64,000 nucleotides of DNA from Blastocatellia bacterium. Its GTDB lineage: Bacteria > Acidobacteriota > Blastocatellia > Chloracidobacteriales > JADJPF01. The DNA is taken from the NCBI GenBank assembly GCA_016713405.1, contig JADJPF010000001.1:186001-250000 (forward strand), in the 5' to 3' direction. The notes below the pieces were generated by a model. It was not told the DNA's origin and ran no database searches. It worked only from the letters and a program-made list of their open reading frames with translations. Below, piece by piece: positions 9,540 to 17,920 of the stretch; position 1 is the stretch's first letter, and each line of letters starts with the position of its first letter. A program made the translations under genes and the position numbers.

Positions 9540-10172
9540 TTATAAGGTCTTAAAATTAGTTAGCCTACAAATTAGCGTAATAGTTTCAGACGTTCCTATA
9601 GGTGTTTGGTAGCTAACTTTAACTTCTACTTCTTTGACTGCAACTGGTGCTGGTGTTAAATTTCGGATAATTATTTCTCTTGAATAATTAAGCATTTGCA
9701 CCTTTTTATTATTACTAACTGTATCATACCTACCATCTGGGCCAGGATCTAAAGTAAATTCACGTAAGTTTACTCCTAGGCTACCTGAGCCAGAACCAGC
9801 ACAATTAACAAAGCCTTCTGATTCTGATCTACCATCATCGCAAGTTCCATAAACACCATCAGGGCCAGCCGTAAGCATTTTAGTTGTATTTGGATTAGCT
9901 GTAGGAGAAACAAAACGTCCTTCAGGGGCATCACCCCCATAACTTAGAGCGTTAAAAGTAGCAAAGCCTGTTGGGGCTGCTTCTTTGGCAAAGATAATGC
10001 TTTCCATTATTTCATTAGCTAGTTGTTTGGCAATTTCTTGTTGTTTGGCTTTTTGTGGTAGCGTTATGCCTACTACCAAAATGCCTGCTAATGCTACTAA
10101 GCCTATAGCCATAATTATTATTGCAATTACTATTTCAACTAATGAAAAACCTTGTTCTTTGTGTTTTTTCAT
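9540..10172 (-). CDS. PilV-like type IV prepilin
   Basis: This 210-residue protein begins MKKHKEQGFSLVEIVIAIII, a basic leader and G-F-S-L-V-E prepilin peptidase site followed by a hydrophobic helix. ANEIMESIIFAKEA and the closing VEVKVSYQTPIGTSETITL fit PilV/PulI-type minor pseudopilins. A DPGPDGRYDTV and GPDGVYGTCDDG pair suggests a small exposed Gly/Asp loop, perhaps metal binding. It lies 18 bases before the PilW-like gene and 14 after the FimT-like gene, in one transcription unit. Its frame is intact. Confidence 0.8.
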   Translation of the reverse strand: MKKHKEQGFSLVEIVIAIIIMAIGLVALAGILVVGITLPQKAKQQEIAKQLANEIMESIIFAKEAAPTGFATFNALSYGGDAPEGRFVSPTANPNTTKMLTAGPDGVYGTCDDGRSESEGFVNCAGSGSGSLGVNLREFTLDPGPDGRYDTVSNNKKVQMLNYSREIIIRNLTPAPVAVKEVEVKVSYQTPIGTSETITLICRLTNFKTL

Positions 10173-10186
10173 AATTACTCCTAAAA

Positions 10187-10864
10187 TTATTGGCGGTTAT
10201 TTTTCCATTGATTTTGTTCATAACGCCAAAAACTTACTCCACCTGTTGCCCCATAAAGTGTAATGGCTCTAGTCAAAGCATTCATCCCTTGTGCATTTGA
10301 ATTTGACTCTTTTTGTGGAGAAAAATAAAAAGTCCGATAAAGCTGGTTAGCTGATTCGGTTGCTGCATTTAATGCTCTGCCTGCGGGGTCAAAATAAAAA
10401 ACATAAGTATTGCTAGAAAAAATATCATCAGTAAAAGTACGTTCTAAAGGAGGGAATTTAGTAGTTTTATCAGGAATAAAATAATCAGTTTTAACAGGAT
10501 TTATAATTACATCTCTTGGATAAATATTGACATTTTGTATTCGCTCATCTGTTTGAGAACTAAGCGATCCCATATCCACTAGTGAAACGCTATTACCAGG
10601 AAACCTAAGACTTAAAGTAGAGTTACTAAGGGTTAAGGGTTGTTCTGTTTCTGCTGTGTTTATTACTACAGCATAGTAAGTACGTCTGGTTATAGAAAGT
10701 ATTCTGGCCTGTCTTGCAGTATTATAAAAAGCACGCGCCGCGTCATCTGCCTTGAGTTGGCGACGCTGAGGAGCTAGATACAAAACAGTCATCGTGGTAA
10801 GAGTTGCTAAAATAATTACAACTATCAACAGTTCTACTAAACTAAATCCTTTTGTTTTATACAT
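10187..10864 (-). CDS. FimT/GspH-like prepilin, first gene of the pilus operon
   Basis: The 225-residue product starts KGFSLVELLIVVIILATLTT, a typical prepilin N-terminus. DDAARAFYNTARQARILSIT matches the conserved FimT/FimU/GspH segment. A strong AAGGAG site lies 5 bases before ATG 10864, and the 335-base AT-rich gap upstream probably holds the operon promoter. Minor pilins of this class prime pilus or pseudopilus assembly in the inner membrane. A general secretion pseudopilus cannot be excluded, but the following PilV/W/X order favours a type IV pilus. Confidence 0.8.
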   Translation of the reverse strand: MYKTKGFSLVELLIVVIILATLTTMTVLYLAPQRRQLKADDAARAFYNTARQARILSITRRTYYAVVINTAETEQPLTLSNSTLSLRFPGNSVSLVDMGSLSSQTDERIQNVNIYPRDVIINPVKTDYFIPDKTTKFPPLERTFTDDIFSSNTYVFYFDPAGRALNAATESANQLYRTFYFSPQKESNSNAQGMNALTRAITLYGATGGVSFWRYEQNQWKNNRQ

Positions 10865-11200
10865 ATTTACTCCTTACAACTCCTTGAATCTAAAAGTTTG
10901 CTTAAAGAATTTAGTTAAAACTTGTTCTATTTGTTAGATTAAAATCTGTAAAAGATTGTAATTTTTAGGTTTAGTTTATGGTTAATAATTAATAACCAAT
11001 TAACGAATTATTAACGAATTGTTAACGTTTAATATTAACTCATTGTTTTATTGGTTAGGTTTATCAAAGTTTTGACAAACTTTACGAAGTTTATCAAGAT
11101 TTTATTTTTTTTTCATTAAAATTTTTATTAATAAGTAGAATTTTCAGAAAGTTAGTAAAAATTTAGGTTTTTCTAAGAAGTTGCACCTAAAAATTAAGAT
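10865..11200. promoter_or_regulatory. Intergenic region with 11-base-spaced repeats upstream of the pilus operon
   Basis: A 336-base AT-rich gap lies between the heptose kinase stop and the FimT-like start. TTAACGAATT occurs at 11000-11009 and 11011-11020 and is followed by TTAACGTTT at 11022-11030, giving three copies about one helical turn apart. TTTATCAA also occurs twice around 11060-11100. These could bind a regulator of the minus-strand pilus operon. No small ORF or clear RNA structure was seen. Confidence 0.35.
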
Positions 11201-12202
11201 TTAATTGTGAAGGGGGTTAGTTTCCATAGAGGTTAATAATTCTGATATGGTTAGTGTGGCTGTTCCACGTTTCATAACTACAATAGCACCAGCGTGATTA
11301 GCTATTTTTGCTGCCTGTAAAAAACTGGCCCCACTAGCCAAAGCCAAAGTAAATGTAGCTATAACTGTATCTCCTGCACCAGTTACATCTACAGGCTCTT
11401 TACTACCTACTACAGGAATTAAAATAGCAGGATGTTTTTTTTGAAATAAGATCATTCCATCACTTCCACGAGTAAGAAGTAATACTTCGAGTGCTAGTTT
11501 ACTACGCAGATCTTCTCCAGCTTCAATTAATTCTGTTTCTGTAGATAAATTTTTATCTACAAGTGCTTCTAGTTCTGCTTGATTGGGTGTTGCTGCTGTA
11601 AAGTTAAGACAGTTTTTTAAGTGAAAGCGCGAATCTATTATTATTGGAATTTTTGGATGTTTAACAAAGGTATTTTTTAATACTGTTAATAGACTTTTAG
11701 TTACTACACCATAGTTATAATCAGAAACAATTACAGCGTCAATTTTCCCTAAATAATTTTCTAGTTTTTTAGTTAATTTATTAGTAGTTTTTTTAGTTAA
11801 TGGTAGAGAAGGTTCACGATCTAAGCGAATTACTTGTTGACGTGTTGAGTGAAAAGAACCTGCTAAAATTCTACTTTTTGTAGGTGTTTGATAGTCAGAT
11901 AATGTTAGCACAGCTTCGGTATTAACATTGTTAGAATTTAGTTTTAGTAATAATTGCTCCCCAGATAAGTCCTTACCAACAACACCTAGTACAGTAGCTT
12001 GACCAGCTAATGATGCAACGTTAGAAGCAGCATTTCCCGCGCCTCCTGGCATTGTTTCTGTTCTCTCATGTCGCAAAATCATGACAGGGGCTTCTCTTGA
12101 TATGCCAGTTATTTCTCCATAAACAAATTCATCAGCAATTAAATCTCCAATTATTAGTAGTCGGCATTTGGAAAAATTTTTAACGATTTCTGATAATGGC
12201 AT
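11201..12202 (-). CDS. hldE: D-glycero-beta-D-manno-heptose-7-phosphate kinase (RfaE1/HldE kinase domain)
   Basis: A PfkB-family sugar kinase of 333 residues from MPLSEIV (ATG 12202); the 34-residue upstream extension overlaps the DUF420 gene and is rejected. Family marks are IIGDLIADEFVYGEITGISR, PGGAGNAASNVASLAG near the N-terminus, and the C-terminal DVTGAGDTVIATFTLALASG with the catalytic Asp and anion hole. The enzyme phosphorylates heptose 7-phosphate at C1 for ADP-heptose and LPS core synthesis. Only the kinase half is present: no nucleotidyltransferase domain follows, so the second activity must be encoded elsewhere. LPS heptose synthesis fits a Gram-negative host. Confidence 0.85.
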   Translation of the reverse strand: MPLSEIVKNFSKCRLLIIGDLIADEFVYGEITGISREAPVMILRHERTETMPGGAGNAASNVASLAGQATVLGVVGKDLSGEQLLLKLNSNNVNTEAVLTLSDYQTPTKSRILAGSFHSTRQQVIRLDREPSLPLTKKTTNKLTKKLENYLGKIDAVIVSDYNYGVVTKSLLTVLKNTFVKHPKIPIIIDSRFHLKNCLNFTAATPNQAELEALVDKNLSTETELIEAGEDLRSKLALEVLLLTRGSDGMILFQKKHPAILIPVVGSKEPVDVTGAGDTVIATFTLALASGASFLQAAKIANHAGAIVVMKRGTATLTISELLTSMETNPLHN

Positions 12203-12219
12203 AGTTAAGTAGATAGTTT

Positions 12220-12645
12220 TTAACGTGCTGGGTAAAGATGATAGAGCATAAAGTAAACTATTACTCCTGTAACAGATACATAAAGCCAAATAGGAAAAGT
12301 CCAACGAGCTATGCGAACATGACGTTGAAAATTGCTTTTCCAGCCACGATAAAAAGTAGTTATAACTAAAGGTAAGACTACTACAGCTAAAGTAGTGTGT
12401 GTTAGTAGGATTGTTAAATAGATATTTCGGACTAGTCCTACGCCAGTAAACTTAGTAGAACCATGAAAAGCGTGATAAATTAAGTAGGAGATTAAAAATA
12501 AACTAGATGACATCATCGCGCCTATCATACAATTGCGATGTGCTGTTTTGTTATTACGACGAATAAAAATATAACCAGCAATCATAAAAATTGAGCTAGT
12601 TGCATTAAGAATAGCATTAAATGTAGGTGTAGAAATAGGTAACAT
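12220..12645 (-). CDS. DUF420 family four-helix membrane protein
   Basis: The 141-residue protein has four hydrophobic helices. Conserved-looking DUF420 features are the NATSSIFMIAGYIFIRR start, HRNCMIGAMMSSSLFLISYLI with YHAFHG, then HTTLAVVVLPLVITTFYRGW and the final HVRIARWTFPIWLYVSVTGV. The spaced His residues may bind heme or copper. DUF420 genes commonly sit near cytochrome oxidase and SCO genes, but no oxidase is seen here. The stop lies 17 bases before the heptose kinase start, so the two are probably co-transcribed, perhaps by chance. Confidence 0.8.
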   Translation of the reverse strand: MLPISTPTFNAILNATSSIFMIAGYIFIRRNNKTAHRNCMIGAMMSSSLFLISYLIYHAFHGSTKFTGVGLVRNIYLTILLTHTTLAVVVLPLVITTFYRGWKSNFQRHVRIARWTFPIWLYVSVTGVIVYFMLYHLYPAR

Positions 12646-12797
12646 CTTTTTTTACAACATTTTACTAAAATTTTTAAGTCTCTTTCTGCTAGTTTAGCTT
12701 AGTTTTTTAGTTCAATCAAAACTAACTGGCTATTTTTAAGCTAAACACAAACAGTTTATTAAAAATACAATTATTTAAGAGGTTAAATAATCAATAA

Positions 12798-13319
12798 ATG
12801 GAAAAAGCGAAAAAATTAATTATTCTTTCTATGTTGTTAATGTTTGTATGCGTTTCTTTGGGCTATGGTCAAACTAGCAAAAGAAAAAGATCTCGACCTA
12901 GCAAATCAGCTAAACCATCTGTAAGCAAAACTAAAACACCTGTAACAACCACTGCAAACTTAAATTCTAATGCGGTAACTACTGAAAGTGGACTTACATA
13001 TATAATTACCCAACAAAAGGATAAAGAAGCCCGTAAAGCGGCTATTGGCGAAACCGTGTTAGTACACTATACTGGCACATTAACGGATGGTACTAAGTTT
13101 GATAGCTCACATGATCGCAATCAACCTATAGCTTTTAAGTTAGGTGTAGGACAAGTAATAAAGGGTTGGGACGAAGGAATTGCTAAATTAGGTATAGGAG
13201 ATCAAGCTATATTGGTTATTCCTTCTAACTTAGGCTATGGTGAACGTGGTGCAGGAGGAGTGATACCACCTAATGCAACACTAATTTTTATTGTTGAACT
13301 TGTAGAAATAAAACAATAA
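12798..13319 (+). CDS. FKBP-type peptidyl-prolyl cis-trans isomerase, exported
   Basis: A signal peptide (residues 1-24) is followed by a basic Ser/Lys/Thr linker to about residue 60 and an FKBP domain to the end of 173 residues. The domain carries ESGLTYIITQQ, VLVHYTGTLTDGTKFDSS, IKGWDEGIAKLGIGDQAILV and LGYGERGAGGVIPPNATLIF with VELVEI, matching the FK506-binding fold and active-site aromatic residues. It catalyses proline isomerisation in periplasmic or outer-membrane protein folding. A weak RBS precedes the ATG. It is the first plus-strand gene of this block, 24 bases before the sigma factor. Confidence 0.9.
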   Translation: MEKAKKLIILSMLLMFVCVSLGYGQTSKRKRSRPSKSAKPSVSKTKTPVTTTANLNSNAVTTESGLTYIITQQKDKEARKAAIGETVLVHYTGTLTDGTKFDSSHDRNQPIAFKLGVGQVIKGWDEGIAKLGIGDQAILVIPSNLGYGERGAGGVIPPNATLIFIVELVEIKQ

Positions 13320-13342
13320 CTTTAATAATCTGAATATTTTCC

Positions 13343-13966
13343 ATGAAAGAAAACTTAGAATCTAGTAATTTTGCTAAAACAGAAAATTACTACAAGGTAG
13401 TTGCTGATTTATTAGAAAAAATAGCAAAAAAAGATGCTGCTGCTTTAAGTAGTTTGTATGATTTAACTAGTGCGCAAATTTATGGAATTATTTATCAGTT
13501 AATTAAAGATCCTACTATAGCTGAAGAAGTTCTTTCTGATACTTATCTTTATATTTGGCATAATGCAGAAAACTATGATCAGCAAAGAGGTAAACCTATT
13601 ACTTGGCTATTTATCCTAGCTCGTTCTCGTGCTGTTGACGAAATACGTCGGTATAAATGGAAAAATTTAGTTACTCAAGATATCTCATTAATAGATAGTT
13701 TTACCCTAATATCAGTATTTAATAAACAGCCTTCCCCAGAAGAAAGTTTTTTTGATAATGAAAGACAAAAATCCATACAAAATGCCCTAAAAAAACTACC
13801 AGATGAGCAAAGGAAAGTAATTGAGCTTGCTTATTATGGAGGTTTTAGTCACCGGGAAATTGCCGTAGAAACTAATCAACCTATTGGCACAGTTAAAACA
13901 CGTATTAGAAGTGGTACTGATAAACTCAGAGAACTACTTAAGCCTTTAATAGAGGATAAAGTATGA
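13343..13966 (+). CDS. ECF-family sigma factor paired with a cupin anti-sigma factor
   Basis: The 207-residue protein has sigma region 2 at about 30-100 (ALSSLYDLTSAQIYGIIYQL, AEEVLSDTYLYIWHNAENYD, ITWLFILARSRAVDEIRR) and region 4 at about 145-200 with FSHREIAVETNQPIGTVKTR. This matches the SigK/RpoE-ChrR subgroup of ECF factors. Its stop overlaps the anti-sigma start (ATGA, 4 bases), indicating translational coupling. The FKBP gene is just upstream. In characterised ChrR systems the sigma factor responds to singlet oxygen or organic peroxide, which is inferred here from the partner only. Confidence 0.9.
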   Translation: MKENLESSNFAKTENYYKVVADLLEKIAKKDAAALSSLYDLTSAQIYGIIYQLIKDPTIAEEVLSDTYLYIWHNAENYDQQRGKPITWLFILARSRAVDEIRRYKWKNLVTQDISLIDSFTLISVFNKQPSPEESFFDNERQKSIQNALKKLPDEQRKVIELAYYGGFSHREIAVETNQPIGTVKTRIRSGTDKLRELLKPLIEDKV

Positions 13967-14574
13967 AGCATTGCGTGGATGAAATTAAAGAACTTATTGC
14001 ACTACATTCTTTTAGTATGTTGGCAGAAGAAGAAGCTAATCAAATAAATCAACATTTGTCTTTTTGTGATGAATGTAAAAGAGATTTTTTAGAGTTAGAA
14101 ATTTTAAGTGGTATTTTATCGTACAACACTAAACCTATTTTACCAGCACCATCTGTAAAAAGTTTAATACTTGCTACCATAGAAAAATCGTCTAATAAGA
14201 GTTCTTATAAAAATAGTGAAGCTTTTATTACTGTTAGAGCTAGTGAAGGCGAATGGCAAGAAATTTCTGCTGGTGTATTTAGTAAAACACTTTTTAGTAA
14301 TTTACAAACTGGAACTATTACTAGTGTAATGAAAATGCTTCCTGGAGCAAAAGCCGAGCTTCATTATCATACATCTATAGAAGAGTGTTATGTTATTTCT
14401 GGGGATTTTCATGTAGGTGATAGTCAAGAAACAGAAATTGCTCTCGGGCCTGGTGATTATCACTGTGCGCAAGCTGGAAGCACTCATGCTATTGCTTATA
14501 CTAATCAAGGTACAGAACTACTTGTAATAATGCCGTTAAATTGTGAAATTGCTTGTGAAATGCCTAATAAGTAA
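13963..14574 (+). CDS. ChrR-like zinc-binding anti-sigma factor with C-terminal cupin
   Basis: The 203-residue protein has an N-terminal anti-sigma domain with H31-x3-C35-x2-C38 (the ZAS zinc motif) and a C-terminal cupin at about 95-195. In the cupin, H134, H136, E140/E141 and H175 are candidate metal ligands (AELHYHTSIEECYVISGDF). This two-domain plan is that of ChrR, whose cupin senses singlet oxygen and releases the ECF partner. The gene overlaps the sigma gene by four bases. A dienelactone hydrolase follows 28 bases later and may be a target of the system. The sensed signal is inferred. Confidence 0.88.
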   Translation: MKHCVDEIKELIALHSFSMLAEEEANQINQHLSFCDECKRDFLELEILSGILSYNTKPILPAPSVKSLILATIEKSSNKSSYKNSEAFITVRASEGEWQEISAGVFSKTLFSNLQTGTITSVMKMLPGAKAELHYHTSIEECYVISGDFHVGDSQETEIALGPGDYHCAQAGSTHAIAYTNQGTELLVIMPLNCEIACEMPNK

Positions 14575-14602
14575 AATAAATTATTTTGAACAGGGAAAAA
14601 AT

Positions 14603-15394
14603 ATGATTATTAAAGATAATGAATTTGTAGATTTAGAAACTTTAGCTGGGTCAATGCGGACACATATTTTTCGTCCAGCAGCGACGGGACGCTACCCAGG
14701 AATTGTTTTATTTTCTGAGATTTTTCAAGTAACTGGCCCTATACACCGTACAGCGGCCCGGCTTGCTGGCAATGGCTTTATTGTTGCCGTTCCAGAAATA
14801 TTTCATGAACTAGAAGACACACCTGGAACAGTAATAGCTTATGATGATGCTGGCGCGGCAAGAGGAAATAGCCATAAAATTACTAAAGAGCTTGCAAGTT
14901 ATGATAGTGATGCCCGAGCCGCATTAGATTATCTTAAAACACATCCTGCTTGTACTGGAAAACTTGGAGTTATGGGAATTTGCATTGGAGGACACTTATC
15001 TTTTCGTGCAGCAATGAATGCAGATGTTTTAGCTGGAGTTTGTTTTTATGCTACAGATATTCATAAACGTAGTTTAGCTAAAGGACAAAACGATAATACA
15101 ATTGACCGTATGGGTGAAATTAAAGGGGAAATGTTGATGATTTGGGGACGACAAGACCCGCATGTTCCTCGTGAAGGTCGAATGCTAATTTATAATGCAA
15201 TGAGCGATGCCAATATACATTTTCAATGGCATGAATTTAATGCAGCACATGCTTTTATTCGGGATGAAGGTTATCGTTATGACCCAGCAGCAGCAGACCT
15301 ATGCTTTGCAATGGTTTTTGAGCTATTTAAGCGAAAACTAGCTGAAGGCGATATCTTGGGTGATACTTCAACAGACAAAGAAAGTAAATGCTAA
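14603..15394 (+). CDS. Dienelactone hydrolase family protein
   Basis: I take the ATG at 14603 (MIIKDNEFV) because CAGGGAA lies 6 bases upstream and the longer frame overlaps the anti-sigma gene. The 263-residue alpha/beta hydrolase has the dienelactone hydrolase triad C127 (MGICIGGH), D185 (WGRQDPHVP) and H216 (NAAHAF). Such enzymes open lactone rings; many homologues act on unknown esters. Its place directly after the sigma/anti-sigma pair suggests stress-linked expression. It is followed by a structured intergenic repeat. Confidence 0.88.
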   Translation: MIIKDNEFVDLETLAGSMRTHIFRPAATGRYPGIVLFSEIFQVTGPIHRTAARLAGNGFIVAVPEIFHELEDTPGTVIAYDDAGAARGNSHKITKELASYDSDARAALDYLKTHPACTGKLGVMGICIGGHLSFRAAMNADVLAGVCFYATDIHKRSLAKGQNDNTIDRMGEIKGEMLMIWGRQDPHVPREGRMLIYNAMSDANIHFQWHEFNAAHAFIRDEGYRYDPAAADLCFAMVFELFKRKLAEGDILGDTSTDKESKC

Positions 15395-15418
15395 TCTTAT
15401 TCTAGAAATTAAAAAATC

Positions 15419-15583
15419 AAACCTTGAATGCTACATAGTAGCATCTGACAATAGCCTTTAGCCTAGCTCTGAAGGGCAGGTCTATTGTCAAAAGCCCCGC
15501 TGGGGCTTAAGAAATGAAAATTAAACCTTGAATGCTGCGTAGTAGCATTTGATAATAGCCAAGCCCTTTAGGGCTTGGCTATT
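15419..15583. repeat. Structured intergenic repeat with two 38-base copies and hairpins
   Basis: Two direct copies at 15419-15456 and 15523-15560 differ at four of 38 positions (AAACCTTGAATGCT and so on). Each contains the small palindrome AATGCT...AGCATT. Between them is AAGCCCC-GCT-GGGGCTT (15492-15508). The second copy runs into a perfect 13-base stem (15554-15566 with 15571-15583, loop TTTA). The GCCCC hairpin resembles the elements near 33.74 and 57.94 kb. It may terminate transcription after the hydrolase gene. Confidence 0.7.
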
Positions 15584-15597
15584 ATTTGGCAGGTTGT

Positions 15598-15996
15598 ATG
15601 AAAAAGATACATTTATTAGTAGCTACAATTACAATTTTTGTTTTTCTACTTTCTGGAATTTATATGCGAACGCAGTTTCCTGCTCTTTATGCTGGTAATG
15701 AAACAACTAGGATGATGTTTCGTGCCAACCATATCTATATTTTGTTTATTGGGTTATGTAACTTATTATTAGGTCGATATTTAGTTACTTATCAAAACAA
15801 AGCTTATTACTTACAATTAGTTAGCTCTGCTATTATTTTTATAGCAACCGTTTTGTCTATAATTGCTTTTTCTTTGAGGCTGGAAAAGGGCAAATGGGGC
15901 GCAGTTTTTTCATCAATAGCAATTATATTGACTACTTTTGGCGTTTTAGGTCATTCACTAGCAAGTGCTAGACAAGAAGCAAAAAATGAAGAGTAA
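15598..15996 (+). CDS. Four-helix membrane protein of unknown function
   Basis: From ATG 15598 (GGCAGG upstream) the 132-residue protein has four predicted membrane helices: LLVATITIFVFLLSGIYM, HIYILFIGLCNLLLGRYL, LQLVSSAIIFIATVLSIIAF and VFSSIAIILTTFGVLGHSLA. No catalytic motif or signature family is evident. The short loops with Arg and His are unremarkable. Its end overlaps the start of the next gene by 11 bases, so the two are probably translated together. Confidence 0.6.
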   Translation: MKKIHLLVATITIFVFLLSGIYMRTQFPALYAGNETTRMMFRANHIYILFIGLCNLLLGRYLVTYQNKAYYLQLVSSAIIFIATVLSIIAFSLRLEKGKWGAVFSSIAIILTTFGVLGHSLASARQEAKNEE

Positions 15997-16909
15997 AATA
16001 ATCTTATTAACTTGGAATATTTTATTACTACTTTTATTTCTTGTTCCTAACATTAAATTAAAGGCACAGGAAATAAATATTTCTTCTAGTGAAATCAAAG
16101 AACTAAAAGAAGAAATGCTAAAACTAATAAATGAAAGCCGACAAAGCGAGGGACTAAAGCCGCTTGAACTTGATGAGCTAGCTAGTCAGGTTGGAGATAA
16201 ACATTGCCAAGAAATGATCTCAGAATTTTATTTTAGCCATTGGAATGGTCAGGGATTAAAGCCTTATATGCGTTACTCTTATGCTGGTGGCAAAGATGCT
16301 TTGATGGAAAATCTTTCTTTAACTGAAGGTGGAACTTACTTTAATAGCAAAGAAAAATTAATAAATGTCTTGACAGCAATGCACCTTCGTATGTTTAATG
16401 AAAAACCGCCTTATGATGGTCATCGACAAGCTATTATTCATCCTCAACACACACATGTTGGTGTAGGAATAGCTTTTAGTGAGTCACAAGTTAGATTAGC
16501 TCAAGAGTTTATTGCCCGTTATGTTGAAATAAAAACATTTGCTAACAAAGCTAAACCGGGTGATACAGTTAATATTGTTGGACGAATACTTAAAAGCAAA
16601 ATATATGAACTTGCTGGAATTAGCATTTTTTATGAACCAATACCAGTAAATTTAACTAGGGATGAACTTAATAGCCGGGGAAGTTATTCTTTTCCTGAAG
16701 AAGAGAAAATTTTAAGACCTAAGTTGCTAAATCAGTATACTTATAAAGATGGCTCAAAAGGTGAAGTTGTTTATCAAAAATCTAGCGGTGAATTTAGCAG
16801 CCAATTTAGCTTTGAAAAAAATAAAACAGGTGTTTACACAATAACGGTTTGGTTAAAAGAAGAATTAAACAAGTTTCCCGTAACAAATATTTGTGTGGAA
16901 GTTAAATAA
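15986..16909 (+). CDS. Secreted CAP (SCP/PR1-like) domain protein
   Basis: Start ATG 15986 is chosen because it begins a proper signal peptide (LLTWNILLLLLFLVPNIKLK, ending near AQE). A CAP domain spans about residues 40-185: EEMLKLINESRQSEGLKPL, ASQVGDKHCQEM, FYFSHWNGQGLKPYMR and HRQAIIHPQHTHVGVGI match the conserved helix and His-containing cavity segments. The C-terminal 120 residues look like an all-beta domain (DTVNIVGRILKSKIYELAGI). Bacterial CAP proteins are extracytoplasmic and mostly of unknown function. It lies 3 bases before the BMP lipoprotein gene. Confidence 0.85.
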   Translation: MKSKIILLTWNILLLLLFLVPNIKLKAQEINISSSEIKELKEEMLKLINESRQSEGLKPLELDELASQVGDKHCQEMISEFYFSHWNGQGLKPYMRYSYAGGKDALMENLSLTEGGTYFNSKEKLINVLTAMHLRMFNEKPPYDGHRQAIIHPQHTHVGVGIAFSESQVRLAQEFIARYVEIKTFANKAKPGDTVNIVGRILKSKIYELAGISIFYEPIPVNLTRDELNSRGSYSFPEEEKILRPKLLNQYTYKDGSKGEVVYQKSSGEFSSQFSFEKNKTGVYTITVWLKEELNKFPVTNICVEVK

Positions 16910-16912
16910 TTT

Positions 16913-17914
16913 ATGCGACAAGTAATTTTAATTTTCTTACTAACAATTTTGGTTTTTTCTGGTTGTACAGGGGTTTTTTCTCGTGATGAAGAGCCAGGAA
17001 AAATTCGAGTTGGAATTGTTTATGATATTGGTGGCAAAGATGATCGTTCATTTAATGCAGCAGCCTGGGAAGGTGTAAAACGCGCTCGTGATGAAATGGG
17101 AATAAAACTGCGGGATGCTGAACCAGGCGACCCAACATCTATTGAACCATCGCTAAGAGCCTTTGCAGAATTAAAATATGATCTAGTAATTGCAGTTGGG
17201 TTTGCTCAATCTCCAATTATTGAACAAGTCGCAAAAGATTATCCAAATGTTAATTTTGCTATTATTGATGGATTTGTTTTGCTTCCTAATGTCTCACCGC
17301 TACTATTTAAAGAGCATGAAGGGTCGTTTTTAGTAGGAATGATAGCTGCAAGTAAAAGCCAAAATGGAAAAATAGGTTTTGTTGGAGGAATGGATATTCC
17401 ATTAATTCATAAATTTGCTGTTGGCTATCAAGAGGGTGCTAAATATGTTAACCCTGATATTAAAGTAACAGAAAATTATGTGGGAATTACTGATTCTGCT
17501 TGGAATAATCCATCTAAAGGTAAAGAGCTAGCTAAAAATCAATATGAAAATGGATGCGATGTAGTTTTTCATGCTGCTGGTAATTCTGGAATGGGTGTTT
17601 TTGATGCAGCAGAGGAAACTAAAAAACTTGCTATTGGCGTAGACTCTAACCAAAACGGTATTAAGCCCGGCTTTGTGCTAACTAGTATGCTAAAACGGGT
17701 AGATGTTGCAGTTTATAGCATCATTAAGGATTTAGTAGAAAAACGCTTTAAGAGCGGAATACACGTTTATGGACTAGAAAATGAAGGTGTAGATTTTGCA
17801 ATTGATGAGCATAACCGCGCTTTAATTCCTTTAGATACAATTGAAAAAGTTAAGCAAGCTAAACAAGAAATTATTGATGGTAAGATAAAAGTTACTAATG
17901 CTATGGAGAAGTAG
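16913..17914 (+). CDS. BMP-family lipoprotein, PnrA/TmpC-like solute-binding protein
   Basis: The 333-residue protein has a lipoprotein signal with Cys at residue 18 (LVFSGC). The type 1 periplasmic-binding fold is shown by IRVGIVYDIGGKDDRSFNAA with AWEGVKRA, FAIIDGFV, HEGSFLVGMIAASKSQNGKI and DVVFHAAGNSGMGVFDAAEE, all typical of the Bmp/Med/PnrA family that binds purine nucleosides. No ABC permease or ATPase is adjacent, so it may serve a transporter encoded elsewhere or act as a sensor. It follows the CAP gene by 3 bases and the pullulanase starts 6 bases later. Confidence 0.9.
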   Translation: MRQVILIFLLTILVFSGCTGVFSRDEEPGKIRVGIVYDIGGKDDRSFNAAAWEGVKRARDEMGIKLRDAEPGDPTSIEPSLRAFAELKYDLVIAVGFAQSPIIEQVAKDYPNVNFAIIDGFVLLPNVSPLLFKEHEGSFLVGMIAASKSQNGKIGFVGGMDIPLIHKFAVGYQEGAKYVNPDIKVTENYVGITDSAWNNPSKGKELAKNQYENGCDVVFHAAGNSGMGVFDAAEETKKLAIGVDSNQNGIKPGFVLTSMLKRVDVAVYSIIKDLVEKRFKSGIHVYGLENEGVDFAIDEHNRALIPLDTIEKVKQAKQEIIDGKIKVTNAMEK

Positions 17915-17920
17915 AACAAT

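Noticed and set aside
11201..12304. Longer start for the heptose kinase
   Set aside because: The extra 34 residues overlap the DUF420 gene and do not align with PfkB kinases.
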